Of a stretch of DNA of 64,000 bases, positions 11,670-23,825 are shown piece after piece. The notes below the pieces were generated by a model that worked only from the letters and a program-made list of their open reading frames with translations, ran no database searches and had not been told where the DNA came from. The DNA comes from Protea cynaroides (taxonomy: Eukaryota; Streptophyta; Magnoliopsida; Proteales; Proteaceae), in contig CM053268.1 in the NCBI GenBank assembly GCA_028583415.1, forward strand, positions 20,817,923 to 20,881,922, read 5' to 3'. Position numbers and translations under genes: made by a program. How positions within the stretch are numbered: the first letter of the stretch is position 1; each line of letters starts with the position of its first letter.

Positions 11670-14025
11670 TGTTGGAACCTTGGCCAAGTTGTGATGCTGC
11701 CAGCATCTTTGTATTGTATGTGTTGTCATTGTTGGCAACCTCTAGACAGTTGGCAGGATGACATGGAGGAGAGAGAATGTCAGCAGGCACGTGGCCCGAG
11801 TGGATTGCACAGTGGACAGAGTGGATAGCTCAGCAGGCATAGCAGACAGTCCAGACAGCAGCAAGCATGGTCAGACAGGTGGACAGCTCTTATCTGAGAG
11901 AGAAATAAGAGAGAGAGTATCTGTAGGACTCTCTGACAGACAGGGTGACTGGGTTGATGAAGCAGCCGAAGAGAATGAAGCCCAGTTGATGAGAAAATCC
12001 AGCTGCAGAGAAAGAAGAGAGAGAAAGAAGAGAGAGAAAATGGAAGAGAGAGAAAAGAGGAGAGAGAAAGAGGAGAGAGAGTGGGTGGGGACCAAGTGGG
12101 TCCCACCTTGGGTGGCCAGGCCAGCACGGCTGCCAGCCAAGGCCAGCAGGGCAGATGCCCACGGGTCCAGGCCAGCAGGCCATGCCAGCATGCACGGCAA
12201 GGGGGCCATGCACACAAGCATGCCCAGCAACAGCACAGCACAGGGCCATGCGCAAGCTAGCACAGCCGCGCGCAGCAGCATAGCAGCATGCCGTGCGCGT
12301 AGCAGCAAGACCATGCGCACGACTATGCCTCATGGCGCGCTGCTGCATGCCGCAAGCCATGCCTCACCCGCGCACAGCAGCACCCGTGCGCAGCAGCAGC
12401 CGCACGGCGCAGCAGTGCAAGCAGCAACAGTGCCGCACGCATGCCGCAAGCCAGCGCCGCATGCCACAGCACAGGGCAGTCGGCATGCACGCAAGGTGCT
12501 CGACAGTTTGCCGCAATGAAGCAGGGTTTTCGGACCCTACTGGAATCCAAAACCCTGCAGGTGATACTCCGGTTACAGAGGCCATTTGTGATATTGACAG
12601 GGGCATTATGGACAATTTACCGAGGAGTATATGCCATATGGGAGGCTCGGATCTAGCCACGTCAGCTAGATTCTAAATGGAAGGCTCACAAAAAGGCGGG
12701 ATTCAGTGTAGCATCAGAATCGCGCCCAGATCCCATCGCGTGACTTTCGATTGGCTGGAAGCGGTTTAAAAAGGTGATCCGCGCCACACAGAAGAGACCT
12801 TCTGATTCGGTGGAGCGCGCATAAAGCGCGCACACGCAGAAGATGCGCATCTAAAGGCCGAGATGCATTCCGATCGCGCCTGACGTGATGAGGCCGATCG
12901 GAGGGTCCTGAGAAGATCCCGCCAACTCTTGACCGATCCAACGGTCAAAAGACGAAGATACTCTCTCCGCCAATCAGAAGACGACAGCGGCGTATCTTTA
13001 CGTCAGATGTGGAAGCGATTGTGTGCATCACGGCGCACGGAATCATCCCAGAAGATTCCATTTGGAATAATCTGATCGGCCGAACTTCAAATGGCCATAT
13101 CTTGGCCGTCCGAGCTCCGATCGAGGTGATTCAAAAGCCTATGAGCTTCTCTCTCCGAGTAGAACACTTTGGCAGCAGTTTGAGCTCGAGTTGAAGACCT
13201 CTAATGGCAATTTTGAAGAAAACCCTCCATTGAAGCTTCTCCAAGAAAGAGAGAGACTCCTACTGCCTATGTGAGGCAATGAAAGCTTCGTTGAAGCTTG
13301 AAGAGAGTGTGTGGACCTACTGTGAGTGTCCAATGGAGTCATTGTGGTGAAGAATGAGCTATGCAGCCCGAGAAGAGGCCGAAATGCTAGCTCAGAGAGG
13401 CTTGCATCAGTAGTGAGCAACACCGGAAGGTATACTCGCACGCAAATCCTATTTCTTGTAATCAGTGCTATGTGGGAAGGGTTTGTATGAATATTTGATA
13501 TAAAAATTGTGTAGCCTGTCAAGTGGGTGCTTGACTAGAATTGGGTTGGTGCCTAGGATACAGTTGTGGCTGTGAATGCGGGTGATGTTGTAGCATCAGG
13601 GTTGTGGGTGCAACCATAGTATTCTGTTGTGTATTGGGTATATACGAAACCCTGGTTAGGGTATTGCCCCGTGGAGTAGCCATCACAGTGTGTAATTAGT
13701 GAACCACGTTATATCGTGTGTCATGTGGATGTTATTATGTGTGCATTAGAAGTCTGTGTGCTGCAGGTCTGGGTGTACACACTTGGCGAGCCAAGCCCCC
13801 GGTATGGATACCGTGGGTGTGTGGTTGGTGTGTGCACGAAATGTGTTTGACAGATTGTTTGTGAGAATCTCAAGTAGTCGGCTCAAGGCAGACAAAGACA
13901 CAAGTGATCATCAGCTCTTGGCAGCCACTTGCATAGCATCAGGCCACATCTGAATAGTGGAAAGGAATTTTAGTGGCCACTGATTCACCCCCCCCCCCTC
14001 TCTCAGTGTCAACCTGAGAATCACA
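11670..14025 (+). mobile_element. Solo LTR, Sirevirus-like subfamily 1
   Basis: It begins TGTTGG and ends TCACA, with a perfect 5-bp target duplication AAATC at 11665-11669 and 14026-14030. Block B lacks it at the same site (56775-56785), which gives an empty-site comparison. There is no internal region, so it is a solo LTR of 2356 bp. It has a GC-rich, GCAGCA/GCATGCC-repetitive section (12100-12500), and a run of 11 C at 13988-13998 followed by tctctcagtgtca near the 3' end. It is close to the solo LTR at 60059-62193. Long frames on both strands within 11758-12676 are products of the GC-rich repeats, not genes. Confidence 0.88.
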
Positions 14026-14309
14026 AAATCTAACGTTCCAATACCTCTCATCTCTTCCTTTTCATTCTCTCACTGTCGTTTCAAAAGCCTTTTGCAAAAA
14101 AAAAGTCATACCGCGAATAAACATACCACCTCGGCCCGGCTAGGATTGTTCTATTACAATCGAATGCTTCAAAAGATTGTTATGTGACATTCGAATGCTT
14201 CCGAAGGAATTAGTGGGTCCATTGTTGCACAAATCGGTGAAAGCAAAAGCATGCTCTAAGAGTAAACCATAGATTCAATCTTACCATTTCTAAAATCACG
14301 AGTAACTAA
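14026..14309. other. Duplicated non-coding host segment
   Basis: This matches 56785-56864 plus 58905-59111 in block B and lies between the solo LTR and the PAL fragment. It contains cgaatgcttc direct repeats. No gene was recognised. Confidence 0.5.
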
Positions 14310-14379
14310 TGTGTCGTCATTGGGTTAGGAAGATACTGCAACTCCGAAGTATAAGAAGTCTCAGCACCTTTAAATCCAT
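14310..14379 (-). pseudogene. PAL-like fragment, C-terminal side of MULE insertion
   Basis: On the minus strand this continues the phenylalanine ammonia-lyase-like sequence of 15385-15582 after the mobile element that splits it. The homologous uninterrupted stretch in block B encodes SELQYLANPMTTH and then a stop. Sequence 14371-14379 (taaatccat) is one copy of the target duplication. Confidence 0.6.
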
Positions 14380-15384
14380 GCGTCCGAATCGTCTCCTATG
14401 CGTACGGGCATAGGAGACGCAACGTCGATCGCAGGATGGCCGCCACATGGAAACGCGGTCATCCGACGGTCGACTTGTAAAGCTGCGTATGAAAGGTTTA
14501 TGGTCGGCGATGTATCAGGAGAAATGCTTTTTGAAAAAATCAGATCTGCGTTTATTGATTTAAAGTTCTTCCTCTTACTGAAGGTATCGGCTTTACAAAT
14601 TACCTGAATTTTGGTGCTCAAAGCATCAATCTTTTGCAAAATAGGAAGGTTCCATTCCTGATCTGAGGAGATTTCACAAACTTGATTTGAAACAATATCG
14701 TTCTTCCCTATATTGTTATTTTCTTGGCCTTGATCTGAAACGTCGCCCAAATTACTTTTGGTTAACCCGTTAATCACTGAAGCAAAAGGAATGACAGAAA
14801 AGAAAGAAAGACATGGCAGAATAAAAGGATAAAGAAATCTGCGCTTAAGGTGACCCATAAACCGCTATCAACAACACTTTTGTCAAGAACATAGAAAACC
14901 AGAAAAGTGATAAATCGGAAGAAGTTCATACCATGAACTGGTATGAACTGAAATAACATCGCATTTCTCAAAGACGGTTTCTAGGGTTTGATCTGGAAGA
15001 AAAAAAAGTAGTAATCAGTTTCGGATCATTCTATTCAACAAAGAACAAAGAAAAGCAACGAAAGAAATAAGAAAACGATGGGATTTAGGGCATCTCTATA
15101 CCTTCCATGGCGCTGCTTTCCTCCTGTAAATCAGAGTTCCTTCTAAACCAAAGACAGATTCCAGAGCTCTTGCTAAACCAAAACCAGATTCCAGAGCTCT
15201 TGCTAAACCAAAACCAGATTCCAGAGCTCTTGCTGTGCAGTAGTTGAGGCGTCCGAAATCTCTTCAGATCAGGAACGGAACCTTCCAAAGTCAACCGTTG
15301 GATGACCGCATTTCCACGTGGTGGCCATCCTGCGGTCGATGCCGCGTCTCCTATGCCCGTACGCATAGGAGACGATTCGGACTC
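14380..15384 (-). mobile_element. Non-autonomous Mutator-like element (MULE)
   Basis: The 9-bp target duplication TAAATCCAT (14371-14379 and 15385-15393) is perfect, and the terminal inverted repeats are about 95 bp (GCGTCCGAATCGTCTCC versus GAGTCCGAATCGTCTCC). The empty site is present in block B at about 59180-59190. The element is 1005 bp and has no transposase. Its interior, on the minus strand, has open frames at 14370-14858 and 14774-14971. The sequence near the donor-like caggtaatttg at 14600 looks like captured gene sequence, which I do not recognise. Confidence 0.88.
15158..15240. repeat. 30-bp minisatellite inside the MULE
   Basis: The unit begins attccagagctcttgctaaa and is repeated at 15158, 15188 and 15218, with a partial or diverged copy upstream near 15134. 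On the minus strand it encodes a 10-residue repeat, SKSSGIWFWF. It is probably replication-slippage expansion within captured DNA. Confidence 0.85.
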
Positions 15385-15582
15385 TAAATCCATAGTCCAG
15401 ACTCAGGTTGGGCCCACCACTCAGGTTCGATACCAACCCTCCATTGTAGTAATCATTGACGAGTTCTGAGAATTGTGCGAACATCAGTTTCCCAATTGCT
15501 ACCATAGAAAGGCAAATGTTGTCCACGGAGACACCGACTGGAGTTCCTTGGAAGTTGCAGCCGTGTAGAGCCTTGTCGAGAG
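15385..15582 (-). pseudogene. Phenylalanine ammonia-lyase (PAL) gene fragment, block A
   Basis: Minus-strand translation gives KALHGCNFQGTPVGVS, DNICLSMVAIGKLMFAQF and SELVNDYYNGGL, ending NLSLDYGF. This is the highly conserved central PAL region (family pattern KALHGGNFQGTP...IGKLMFAQFSELVND). Only about 70 of roughly 710 residues remain, and the MULE interrupts it at 15384. The upstream end becomes unrelated near 15582. PAL deaminates phenylalanine to cinnamate, the first step toward the CoA esters used by many type III PKS enzymes, but this copy cannot encode an enzyme. Confidence 0.8.
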
Positions 15583-15630
15583 GGTGGGAATTTCCAAAAT
15601 ACCCTTTAAATCTTACGGCTTCCTCCACTT

Positions 15631-17701
15631 TGATGAACTTGATATGACATTGAAAGGGGGAGGGTGAATCAGTGTCTGAAAATTCTCTCTAATTATTTAC
15701 TACTGCTCAGAGCTGATGGAGATATATTCTTTTGCACACACATAAGCGTATGTAAATCTACCTCACTACCACTCAACGGCCAGGTCTACCAGATTTGCAC
15801 ACCCACCCTGCAAGCCATTCTACGCACTCCAAAATATATAGAAAAATAAAGACAGTCCACAACACAAGATATACGTGGTTCACCAACACAGTGTGTGATG
15901 GCTAGTCCACGGAGTAATACCCAACGGGCTCCGTATTTACGCAACACTCAACTTTTAGTCTTTTACAAGGCAAGGATACTAACCCTAGGTTTTCGCAGCA
16001 TAAAACTGAGAGGGCGCACCAACGCCAAGATTCAGGCTTAACAGCCAGTGTCCAACACCCACTGAACACACCACGCTTAACTCGCACCCACTAGAAGCAA
16101 ATAATAATTTTTTAGGCTTATAATGTTGTCTTACAATTTTTTCCCCACTAGTTAGGTATTCAACAATTTTCACCTACGCTAGCATACAATATATTGAAAA
16201 CATAAATAGATAGAGAATTGAAAATCTCACAAACAATGCTTTCTAATGGCCAACAATCTCTCTGAAGCTTCACACTGCCCTCAGGTACTCTTCAATAACC
16301 GTCAATGTTGATAGAGATCGATTCACAGAGAACACCTTGCTCATAGGCTTCCAATCTCTTCCACACAATCCATAATCACCATGAATGTGAAAATAAAATC
16401 TCTACTGACCTCTCATAGGGATTTAGCACTCCATTGATGCACAGAGAAGAGGTAGTTGGTGATTGATCACTCCCACAGGGCACAAAACCCTAGAAATCCT
16501 TCTCTCTGCCTTCAAAACATTCTTTTTAATTTTTTCCTTAGTTTTTATGACTCCCAAAGGCACCCAATGTATAGAGCATCCGAAAATATGAAAACTGCAA
16601 CTTGAACGGACCGATTTGGAGCTCGGATGAGAAAGTTATGGCAGTTTGAAGTTTGACCAACCAAAACATTCAAAATGGAATCTTTCCTTTCATAGCCGCG
16701 CACCCGCGCCGCGCCGCGCCGCACCGATGCGTTGTCGAGATCGTATTGGTGCACAAGGAATATTTATATTGAGCCGTTGGATCTGTCGGTTAATGGCGGG
16801 ATTATATATGCGCCATTGGATTCGCATAAATCACGTCGGCCGCGATCGAGACTAATGGAAGCCATCGGATGAGAATCTGCGCTACCGTCACATCATACAT
16901 GTGACACACCAAATCAAGAGCTAACACAATAGATCGCGGCCCATTATAATATAATGCAACTGGCCAATCAAAGCCTGCGCGATAGAATCTTGATGCTGCC
17001 GCCGCATTGCACTTGAACCCTCCTTGATCTGGGCCATTAGATGCGGATCTGAGCATCGTGGCTTCAATCTGGTCGCTGATCTTGCATCTTCTCCTCTTTT
17101 TATGCCGAAATTGCCCCTAAACAACTTGTGAAATGACTTTTTCGAGCGATCCGACGGAAACTGCGATATCTCTCTCATCCAACGTCGGAATTGAGTGATT
17201 CAAGTTGCGTTGGAAAGATAACTCAACGCTCTACATCTTTCCACTGTCGGATTTCCATGAACCTGCTGCGGGATCCACCAACATTTTCTCTCTCCTCATT
17301 CTCTCTACTTTGTATCTCCTCCTTCTCTCTCTACATCTTCTTTCCTTATTTCATTCTTTAAGATGCCACAACACTTCAGAAACACTACCAGACCAATGGA
17401 AACACTGCCACATCATCAGAAACTTGGCCACATCATCAGAAACGGTATCACATCACCAATGGGGTCCATAGACAATCTCTCTCATCAAATTCAATGTAGA
17501 ATACTATTCAACTCACTGCAAACCATCTGGAACACACTATAAGAGATGTAGAATAGTATAGACTACACTGCTTCATCTATGTCATTGCACTGACACTCTC
17601 TCTCCTGCACTGATGCTCTCTCTTCTCATTCTTCTGACTGAATGCTCATAAACACTGTCACATCAGTCAAGTTGCCAACAATGATAACATAAAGTCCAAC
17701 A
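15631..17701 (-). mobile_element. Solo LTR on minus strand, Sirevirus-like subfamily 2
   Basis: Read on the minus strand it begins TGTTGGACTTTATG and ends TCAAGTTCATCA, the same end as the copia LTRs at 25853 and 33460. The flanking 5-mers cactt (15626-15630) and cacct (17702-17706) are a near-match target duplication. It is 2071 bp with no internal coding region. Its C/G-run region near 15655 is the counterpart of the poly-C tract of the other LTRs. Confidence 0.8.
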
Positions 17702-18635
17702 CACCTATCAACACAAGGTAAATAGTAAGTCTTCTATTGTCCTACGTAAGCTGGGGTATTACAACTGGTCACTATCATTAAGATTGTATTCACCCCTTTC
17801 AGTGCAAGGTTCCCCGTGAATCAACCTCCAACATCAAAACAGACCCAAAGCCAATCCTCCAATTATGTGCACTCACAACTGGTAGACGTTAAAACACCGA
17901 CTATAGTAATTAACACTCTTAAAACAAGGGACACCGATAAAATAGAGTATTGGAGAGAGGGAGAGAATTCTATTCAAATTCAGTGTGCCCTAAAGCTTTG
18001 CACACCCTTCCTATTTATAGGAAAATGATGCCTATCCAACGGGGTATGATCAAGGGATGTGTCCATTTAATGGATGGCCTAGATGTGATCTCCCAATGAT
18101 CTCAAAGGATCAACAGTTGAGATTGCACCATTCTATATTGAGGTACCTCTCTGTATACAGATGGATACAATACATATCCTTTCCATAAGTAGGTACCTGT
18201 CTTAATACCAAAAGGTACAATCTCAACCGTTGAAATTTAATCACACCTTAATGGAGATGTGTCTATTAAGGTGTGATTAAATTTTGAAAGGATACGTATT
18301 GTGTCCATCTGTATTCATTATCTGAAAAGTGAAAAAAACAAATTTAAAATTTTGAAACTTATTTTTTGTTTTATATAAACCAACATGTCCATTAAGGTGT
18401 GATTAAATTAAATAGGAAGTGGCAGTGCTGACTGCTGACCCGGCATTGGAAATACTCAATAAGTTGTTGTCATTTGTCAAGGCCACTATGATTAATTTTT
18501 ATAAGTTAAGCAAAGTTTGAACACCATACAGATCAATGAAGACTCTTAGTTTGGAAATTGACTGAGTGTATGGAGAGGATCCCCACACGAAAATGTGTAC
18601 TGAGCTGCCTCAAGACTGTCATAATCAAGGAAGAC
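17702..18635. other. Intergenic DNA upstream of PKS unit 1, with fold-back repeat
   Basis: No gene was recognised. A 17-bp perfect stem, tttaatcacaccttaat / attaaggtgtgattaaa, lies at about 18236-18282 with a 12-nt loop. It is extended outward by agatggatacaatacatatcc (about 18160) pairing with ggatacgtattgtgtccatct (about 18290), with about 45 nt of unpaired sequence in the left arm. A third copy of aaggtgtgattaaatta is near 18395. It is probably a MITE-like fold-back relic. Confidence 0.55.
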
Positions 18636-19642
18636 TCTCTACCTTTTTTAATTGGTCATAAAAGGTAAATCAGGTTATATTTATAGCACGTGTTTTATAG
18701 CTGAAGATTGAAAAGATATTTTAAAACATCAATTAGCTTATTTATATCACCCTAAGAAAAATCTTCACCCACCTTATTTAGAAAGGCAGAGAGACTCGCA
18801 GTATTTGCGTTTCGCTCCTGATTAAGTTTTTTTTTTTAAATATAACAATATCATCTATAAATCTAATAGAGGACAATTGTTTCTTGAGTTTGTTGCTTAT
18901 CTCATAAGAGAGAGTTGAGACACAGAGGAAGTCAAGAGTTTGACTTTTCTATCTTCATTATGAGCATCGATTTGTATTCAGGTATTTGAAAACAGGTGTT
19001 TGAATTCTATGAAAATAATGTATTAATTAAAAACGTGTTTGAAATAATGTATTGATTCCTGGGTGTAAATATTTAAAAAATAAATAATCAATGGGAATAA
19101 ATAAAAGATACAATACAGACTACGTACAATACCATATGCAGTATAATAAGTATTATATCTGAAAGACTGAAAGCTCCACTCGTGATTCTTATAATACTAT
19201 GAAGAATTGCAAACTCCTTATCGTCTTCAGAAAAGGAAAAAAAAATGTTATCTTTTGTTCGCCTTTCAAACGAGAAAGTTGAATACATGAAAAACAGGAC
19301 ACCTTCATTGGAAAGTCCGCTTGAAAACGTTGAAAACTTTAACAGGACACCTTTCATTGGAAAGTCCACTTGAAAACGTTGAAAACTTTAACAACAGGAC
19401 ACCTTTATAGTCTAATTGACGAGCTTTCTTTGAAAATCACTGTTAAAATCTAAGTCAGAAAATCAACAAATAGTTGCTTCATCTAAGAAAACCATTGAAC
19501 CTGCTTCTCTTTCCAATATAAATACCCATGCATTGAGCTTTGATATTCCATCATCGACTCCTATAGCATTCCCTTTTATCTTTTCCATTTCTTCCTTCTC
19601 AGTTTTTTTTCCTCAAAACTTTACTATACCGATCAAAGGAAA
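18636..19642 (+). promoter_or_regulatory. PKS1 upstream region
   Basis: It shares homology with 35546-36041 plus 37216-37694 (PKS2 upstream). The TATA box tataaata lies at 19517-19524, 119 bp before the ATG. A repeat of about 50 bp, aacaggacacctttcattgg followed by aaagtcc(g/a)cttgaaaacgttgaaaacttt, occurs at 19293-19340 and 19341-19392, with a partial copy at 19393-19410. PKS2 has only one full copy. Each unit carries an inverted CCAAT (attgg). The ATG at 19533 is out of frame and probably upstream of the start of transcription. Confidence 0.6.
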
Positions 19643-21060
19643 ATGGGTTCCATCGGAGAGGTATACAAAGCAGAGCACTCTCAGGGTCCAGCCACCGTAC
19701 TTGCCATTGGCACAGCAAATCCATCCAACTTTACTTACCAAACTGATTTCCCTGATTTCTACTTCAAATCCACCAAGAGCGAGCACAAGACTGAGTTGAA
19801 GGAGAAATTCACCCGAATTTGTAAGTATTACAAGTTTAAACTTTAAATTAAGCCAAAGCCTATTACTATTATACTCAACATGCTTATACCATTTAGGATC
19901 CAAATTTATTTACCTATTAGTTATTTGAAAGAGCCTCCAACTAGGAAAAAGAACCAATCAATTGACACCCATACTAGTAAGCTCCCATAAAAACGGATAA
20001 ACTAGGAGACAATATTCTAATGGAAGTTTTCTTGATGTTGTTAAAACATGTAGGTGACAAATCGACGATCGTAAAACGTCATACTTTCATGACCGAAGAA
20101 CTTATCAACAAAAACCCAGACTTCTTTGACCCCACAGCTCCATCACTAGACGCACGCCAAGATATCATGGTAGTTGAGGTGCCTAAATTGGCTAAGGAAG
20201 CTGCATCGAAGGCCATTGAAGAATGGGGCCAGCCCAAATCTAAGATTACTCATCTTGTATTCACTACTATTTCTGGTGTCGATGCACCTGGCTATGACTT
20301 TCAGCTCATCAAACTCCTTGGCCTTTCCCCAAACGTCCAACGGGTTATGATGTATCATCTCGGCTGCTACGGTGGTGGCTCTGTGCTCCGTGTCGCCAAA
20401 GACCTTGCTGAGAATAACAAAGGTGCACGCGTCCTTGTTGTTTGCTCAGAGATAAACTCTGCGAGTGGCTTCAAGGGACCTAGCGAGACCGACTTTCACA
20501 CCCTACTAGGGCTGGCAATCTTTGCAGATGGCGCAGCAGCTCTAGTAGTCGGTGCAGATCCCGATTTGTCAGTCGAACGTCCATTGTTCCAACTCTTCTC
20601 TGCTTCCTCGGCTATTCTCCCTGACTCGGATGACATGGTAGCAGGACACTTGCGTCAAGCAGGTCTTTCAATTAGCTTATCAAAAGATGTTGCCAAAACT
20701 ATCTGTGGGAACATTGAGAATTGCTTACTAGAAGCATTCAAGAAGATCGGTATTAGTGATTGGAATTCTATTTTTTGGATAGCCCACCCTGGTGGTCCAG
20801 CAATTTTAAACCAAATTGAAACAACGCTTGGCATGAAGGAAGAGAAACTGAAGGCATCAAGAAAAGTGCTTAGTGAGTTCGGTAACATGTCAAGTCCCAC
20901 AGTGTTATTCGTCTTGGACGAAATGAGGAGGAAGTCCATGGAGGAAGGTAAAGTCACTACCGGTGAAGGATTCGAGTGGGGTGTGTTATTAGGTTTTGGT
21001 CCAGGTCTAACTATTGAGACTATGGTATTGCGGAGCATTCCTACAACTTCAGCTCATTGA
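19643..21060 (+). CDS. Type III polyketide synthase (chalcone synthase superfamily), copy 1
   Basis: Exon 1 is 19643-19820 and exon 2 is 20054-21060. The 233-bp intron (GTAAGT...TGTAG) splits the Cys60 codon after its first base, the conserved CHS-family intron position. The product is 394 residues (family about 390) and cytosolic by family. It condenses a CoA-ester starter with malonyl-CoA. The catalytic Cys164 (YHLGCYGGGS), His304 (WIAHPGGPA), Asn337 (FGNMSS) and gatekeeper Phe216 are all present, as is the GFGPG loop. Relative to alfalfa chalcone synthase I see T132I, M137A, T194N, V196A, T197S, L214I and F265I, plus one inserted Gly after position 197. The HLGC context and ADPDLSVERP resemble benzalacetone- or biphenyl-synthase-type enzymes more than QQGC chalcone synthases. 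It is probably a functional non-chalcone PKS; the product is unknown. Confidence 0.95.
19821..20053 (+). other. PKS1 intron
   Basis: This is a 233-bp GT-AG intron in phase 1 (T|GT Cys codon). It is clearly less similar to the PKS2 intron (indels and about 15% differences by eye) than are the exons. Confidence 0.93.
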
Positions 21061-22137
21061 TTAAGGTGGCTTCAAAAAATGGTGAAACATAAGGAGATTC
21101 TATAAGAACATAATGTTTTCATCATTAAGTAAAAAAAACATTCTTGGTCAAGATCTGCTATAGCATTGTGATGACTAAGACTAGGATATAAACCTTAATT
21201 TCCATATAATTGTTATAATTTTTTCTTAAAATTTAATGATTAATTTTTATTCTCTGCAATAATTTTATGATCATTGTATAAAACTTTGTATTGAACATTG
21301 ATCCAGATATGATAAAAGGTACATATGTTCCTATATTGGAAAAGTTCAAATTTCATTACTATTACGAAGGTTGATGGTCAAGCTATGAACCATGGATTTG
21401 ATTTGCCCATGCATTTTTTTTTAGTAATGGATTTTTAGACTTTTTACTGCATAGAAAAACCGCAGTTAAGCCAGTTATAGGCCATTTTTGTCGTAGTGCA
21501 TGAAATTCTACCAAAAAAATTAGATCTCAAGTATTGACCTACGCTCCATATTAGATTACCATCATAACATCGATAGACTACACCAGCTACTGCATGACAA
21601 GGATTTTCAAGAGCACAACCATCTTTATTCAATTTCATCCATCTCTCCTCCGTACGAGACCAATGACTTCCAGTTTGATTTTAGGGGACAATGGAGGAGG
21701 GAAAACAATTCCCCTGGTTTGGATCAGCCTATGACAATTTTCTATACAGTTATTCGTTTAGCAAAGTATTTGTACGTACTCATCCAACATAGGTATTTCC
21801 TACCACACAAGTAAATGAGTTATAGATATGATATTCAACTCGAGGGTACATTAATTTTGTTTGATCTCTTTTTTGGTCAGCTTAAAACTGATGAACCCAA
21901 CCAAAACCAAACGATTATGAGTCAGTTGGACTGAAACAATTAAGCCCAACCAGGGACCCTAAAAATAACCAACTTTGGAACTCACTGCCTTTTCTTTTCA
22001 TTTAGAGATTCTCCTGATAGATTTTTCTATGATAGGGATTTAACCAAACTCTTGACAATCCATACAGTAACTTTGGAATGCAATGGAAACAATAAGGAGA
22101 TAAATAACTAAGACATACTTGTGTGTTCAATATTATT
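21061..22137. other. PKS1 3' region
   Basis: This contains the 3' UTR and downstream flank shared with 39123-40195. A CACTA-like terminus is present on the minus strand at 21494-21498 (cactacgacaaaaatggcc reading leftward); the PKS2 counterpart near 39560 is mutated. No gene is seen. It ends at the target duplication ttatt (22133-22137) of the next element. Confidence 0.55.
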
Positions 22138-23825
22138 TGTTGGTCATGTGTTGTCATTGTTGGCAACTTTGTTGATGTGGTAGTATAATTGAGCATAAAT
22201 TTAGTGAAATGAGGAGAGAGAGAGTGGCAGCAATGAGTCAATTTTGGGTATTCAATAGTGTTTTACAACCTATAGAGAGTGATTGAGAAGGCTTGTAGTG
22301 AGTTGACTGGGTTTCTACACTGAATTGATTAGGTTGTGAGAGCTTCAACTATCTATCTCATTGTACATGTATTCAGTGATGTTCTAAACTTAACCAAGGT
22401 GATAAACCGTGTGTGGGAGTCCGGGTGAACATGCGCGAAAAGTTTTGGGTTTGGATTCCAAGGTTCGTTTTGAAGTTTTATCTTTGAAGTTACTTTTTAT
22501 GGGTCCTGTAGTATTATCATGGAAATCAAGCACTTGAAAGACGTAGATCATCAAGTTGGCTTCATAATGCAACTTAAATCACTTAATTATGACGTCAGAT
22601 GAGGGAGCTATCGAGATTCCCGTTGGAACGCTCAAAAAATGTCGAAAAATGAAGCTCTCAGTAGTTGTTGTGCCATAGGGAAAACAGTATAGATATAAAA
22701 TACTTGAAGGGCTTTTTTAAAATTATCAAGAGTTGAATGTCGTTGCTACAATTATCACAAATTCTATTTGAGGCCAATTGGATGGCTTTAGATGAGCTAT
22801 GTAGCCTTGATTTGCATCTGACGGATTATAAATAGGCGGGCTACAGTGTTGCTCTATAGACGGAGCTTGATGCTCATGCGAACTTCGTGATTGGGTCAGC
22901 GCAGGCTATAACAGTGATCCACATCGCTTGTAACATATTACATTATTCGGTGTTGTGTGGGTACCACGCGATGGCACTATTGGTCCGAATCCGATTATCT
23001 CCATCAAGTTCAATCTTAGTTGATGTGATTATGAATCCCGCCATTTTCAGATGATCTAGCGACCAACATTGAAGATTCTTCAATCAGCCAATGGAAACTC
23101 GACACTGATACTGACATGTCAGCTACAGCTTGGCTTTAGTGTGTCGCAGGTGCACAAGAGGCCATCAGAAGATTCCTTTTTGAATTATTTCATTGGCTAT
23201 TACTCTTTTGATTATATCTTGGTCATCTGGAGACCAAATTGGATGATCCAAAAACAACTCTGCACCATTTTGAATTCTCTATGACCTCAGATTGAAAGTA
23301 AGTCAAAAACAAAAGATCAAATCATAAAGAAGAGAGAAGAAGTGGGTTTTGAGGGTTTTACTTGTGGGTGAGCATTCAATCACCCACCAACCTCATAATT
23401 GTTTGTCAATGGTGCATTAAGGAATGGTGAGAGATTAGTGAAGCTTTCATTATACATTCATGGTGGTTGTTAGCTTGTGAGAAAGAAAGAGATGATTCTA
23501 AGTAACGGTTTGCTTGAAGAGCTGCATTTTCCTAGCAATGGGGGTTGTGGGAGATTCTATTGAACCGCTGGAAGTGTTAGAATCATCTCCGAACATCTGG
23601 AAGCATTGGTTGTGAGATTTTCTCAACGTATTTGTTCATTGCTTTCAGTATATGATATGCTAGTTTAGGTGAAATTTGTTGAATGCCTAGCTAGTTTGGG
23701 ATTTCATTGTAAGACATATTATTAACTCCAAAACTATTTGAAGTACTATGTTCAATGGGTACTAGATATTGACAGTTACAACTGCCTAAAACCTAGCATT
23801 GTTATGCCCTCTTAGTTTTATACTA

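Noticed and set aside
11758..12676. Several long overlapping frames on both strands, up to 253 codons
   Set aside because: They lie in the GC-rich, GCAGCA/GCATGCC-repetitive part of a solo LTR, and frames open on both strands at once reflect composition. The related LTR at 60059 shows similar but non-homologous frames.
13988..13998. Poly-C tract considered as a sequencing artefact
   Set aside because: The same tract with the same flanks is found in independent LTR copies, so it is biological, although exact lengths may be inaccurate.
19533..19799. 88-codon frame overlapping the PKS1 start
   Set aside because: Out of frame with PKS1, and its ATG is only about 10 bp after the TATA box, probably before the transcript start.
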